Source: Ktedonobacterales bacterium | GTDB lineage: Bacteria > Chloroflexota > Ktedonobacteria > Ktedonobacterales > JADMIN01 | Assembly: GCA_025928125.1 (NCBI GenBank) | Contig: JAICKD010000236.1 | Coordinates: 1 to 5,975, forward strand | Length of the DNA: 5,975 nt | Direction: 5' to 3' | In this document: positions 5,496 through 5,975 of the stretch, piece after piece | Numbering within the stretch: position 1 is the first letter of the stretch | Layout of the letters: each line of letters starts with the position of its first letter | The notes under the pieces: model-generated | What the model was told of the DNA's origin: nothing | Databases searched by the model: none | What the model saw: the letters and a program-made list of their open reading frames with translations, nothing else | Translations under genes and position numbers: made by a program

Positions 5496-5522
5496 AGCTT
5501 CCATAGAGGAGGCTCGCTCCCT

Positions 5523-5542
5523 GTGCAGCCCCCGTGCAGCCC
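5523..5542. repeat. Direct repeat GTGCAGCCC with 11-bp period
   Basis: GTGCAGCCC is present at 5523-5531 and 5534-5542, between the candidate promoter and the ATG at 5586. It would be in the mRNA leader. A regulator site is possible, as is simple slippage in GC-rich sequence. Confidence 0.4.
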
Positions 5543-5585
5543 GGTGAGCCAGCGTCACGCAGACGCGAGTGTCAAAGGATACACG

Positions 5586-5975
5586 ATGGATGCGATAGAC
5601 CGCGAGCGGACGCGCAAGACGCCCCAGGCGCCTGAGACGCCGACGCAGCAGACGCGCAAACAGACGCTGGTCAGCCGATCACGGGTCAGCGACCGCACGA
5701 CGGTAGTGGTTAGCCGCGCGGCGCCGATGACCAGCCGCCTGCCTGCTACCCGCGTCTCCACGTCCATCCGTGATGACGGCGATGAGCAGGTCATGGTGAT
5801 CGCGCCGACGCGCGCGGTTGCTCCGACAGCGCCCGTTCGCGCGCCACACGCTGGACGCCCCGTGCTGAGTCGCACGCTGCGCTTCGCCGTTGCGCTGGTC
5901 TGCATCGTCGCCGTGGTGGGTGTAGCGCTGGCCTACAATGTCCTCCACTCCAGCATGCCAACCGGCGCGAGTATC
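5586..5975 (+). CDS. Single-pass membrane protein, N-terminal part (cut by window edge)
   Basis: 130 codons are open to the window end. ATG 5586 has AAAGGAT (5574-5580) about 6 nt upstream. The first 95 residues are hydrophilic, rich in Thr, Arg, Gln and Val (MDAIDRERTRKTPQAPETPT, then TQQTRKQTLVSRSRVSDRTT) and have no cleavable signal. A single hydrophobic helix follows at about residues 100-120 (FAVALVCIVAVVGVALAY), after basic RTLR. This predicts a type II-like topology with a disordered cytoplasmic tail and an external C-terminal domain outside the window. Such N-termini often precede LysM, peptidase or cell-wall domains, but nothing here shows which. CAGACGC-like units recur in the first 70 bases of the gene, giving the low-complexity tail. 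It has its own candidate promoter and is separated from the core genes by IS debris, so it is probably unrelated to them. Confidence 0.75.
   Translation, partial: MDAIDRERTRKTPQAPETPTQQTRKQTLVSRSRVSDRTTVVVSRAAPMTSRLPATRVSTSIRDDGDEQVMVIAPTRAVAPTAPVRAPHAGRPVLSRTLRFAVALVCIVAVVGVALAYNVLHSSMPTGASI

Noticed and set aside
5555..5905. Minus-strand open frames at the right end
   Set aside because: They are antisense to the plus-strand membrane protein, which has a ribosome binding site and a clear membrane helix.
1..5975. CRISPR array, tRNA, rRNA or reverse transcriptase
   Set aside because: No regularly spaced repeats, cloverleaf, rRNA-like sequence or YxDD reverse-transcriptase motif was found on either strand.

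Overview
The window is an accessory stretch of a bacterial chromosome. A compact plus-strand gene set (about 1077-5138) lies between decayed insertion sequences. The mix of a caspase-like protease fused to an FGE-sulfatase-type domain, a V4R sensor, a degraded IS1-type element and an extended -10 promoter of the form TGnTACACT would suit a filamentous Chloroflexota (Ktedonobacteria-like) genome. Cyanobacteria and actinobacteria also carry such genes, and there is no rRNA or housekeeping marker, so this placement is an inference.

Left flank (1-861, minus strand). The window opens inside a transposase whose N-terminus (LLQAFAQIPDPR) resembles the ISAs1/DDE_Tnp_1-associated group, with a likely element end CAGGG at 113. 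Next to it is a complete-length but heavily broken IS1-like element (about 122-861), in which the zinc knuckle, helix-turn-helix, DDE region and C-terminus can all be read, but only by changing frame and passing stop codons.

Core (862-5138, plus strand). After a spacer of about 215 bases come five genes. (1) A 151-residue protein with one strong hydrophobic helix. (2) A 582-residue caspase-like protease with His92/Cys143, carrying a C-terminal FGE/C-type-lectin-fold domain that lacks the FGE catalytic cysteines. (3) A 245-residue V4R-domain protein that overlaps gene 2 by ATGA and keeps a complete predicted zinc site (C198, E222, C225, C233). (4) and (5) Two small proteins I cannot assign. 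Tight packing on one strand suggests one transcription unit. The reading I favour is a protease-effector locus of the conflict or programmed-cell-death type: the caspase is the effector, the FGE-fold domain is a recognition module, the V4R protein is a ligand sensor, and the small proteins are adaptors. That assembly is an inference, but it is the most interesting content of the window.

Right flank (5139-5975). Directly after gene 5 lies an IS5-family transposase fragment on the minus strand, frameshifted and truncated at both ends. Next are a candidate extended -10 promoter and the start of a plus-strand gene for a single-pass membrane protein with a Thr/Arg-rich cytoplasmic N-terminus, cut off by the window end.
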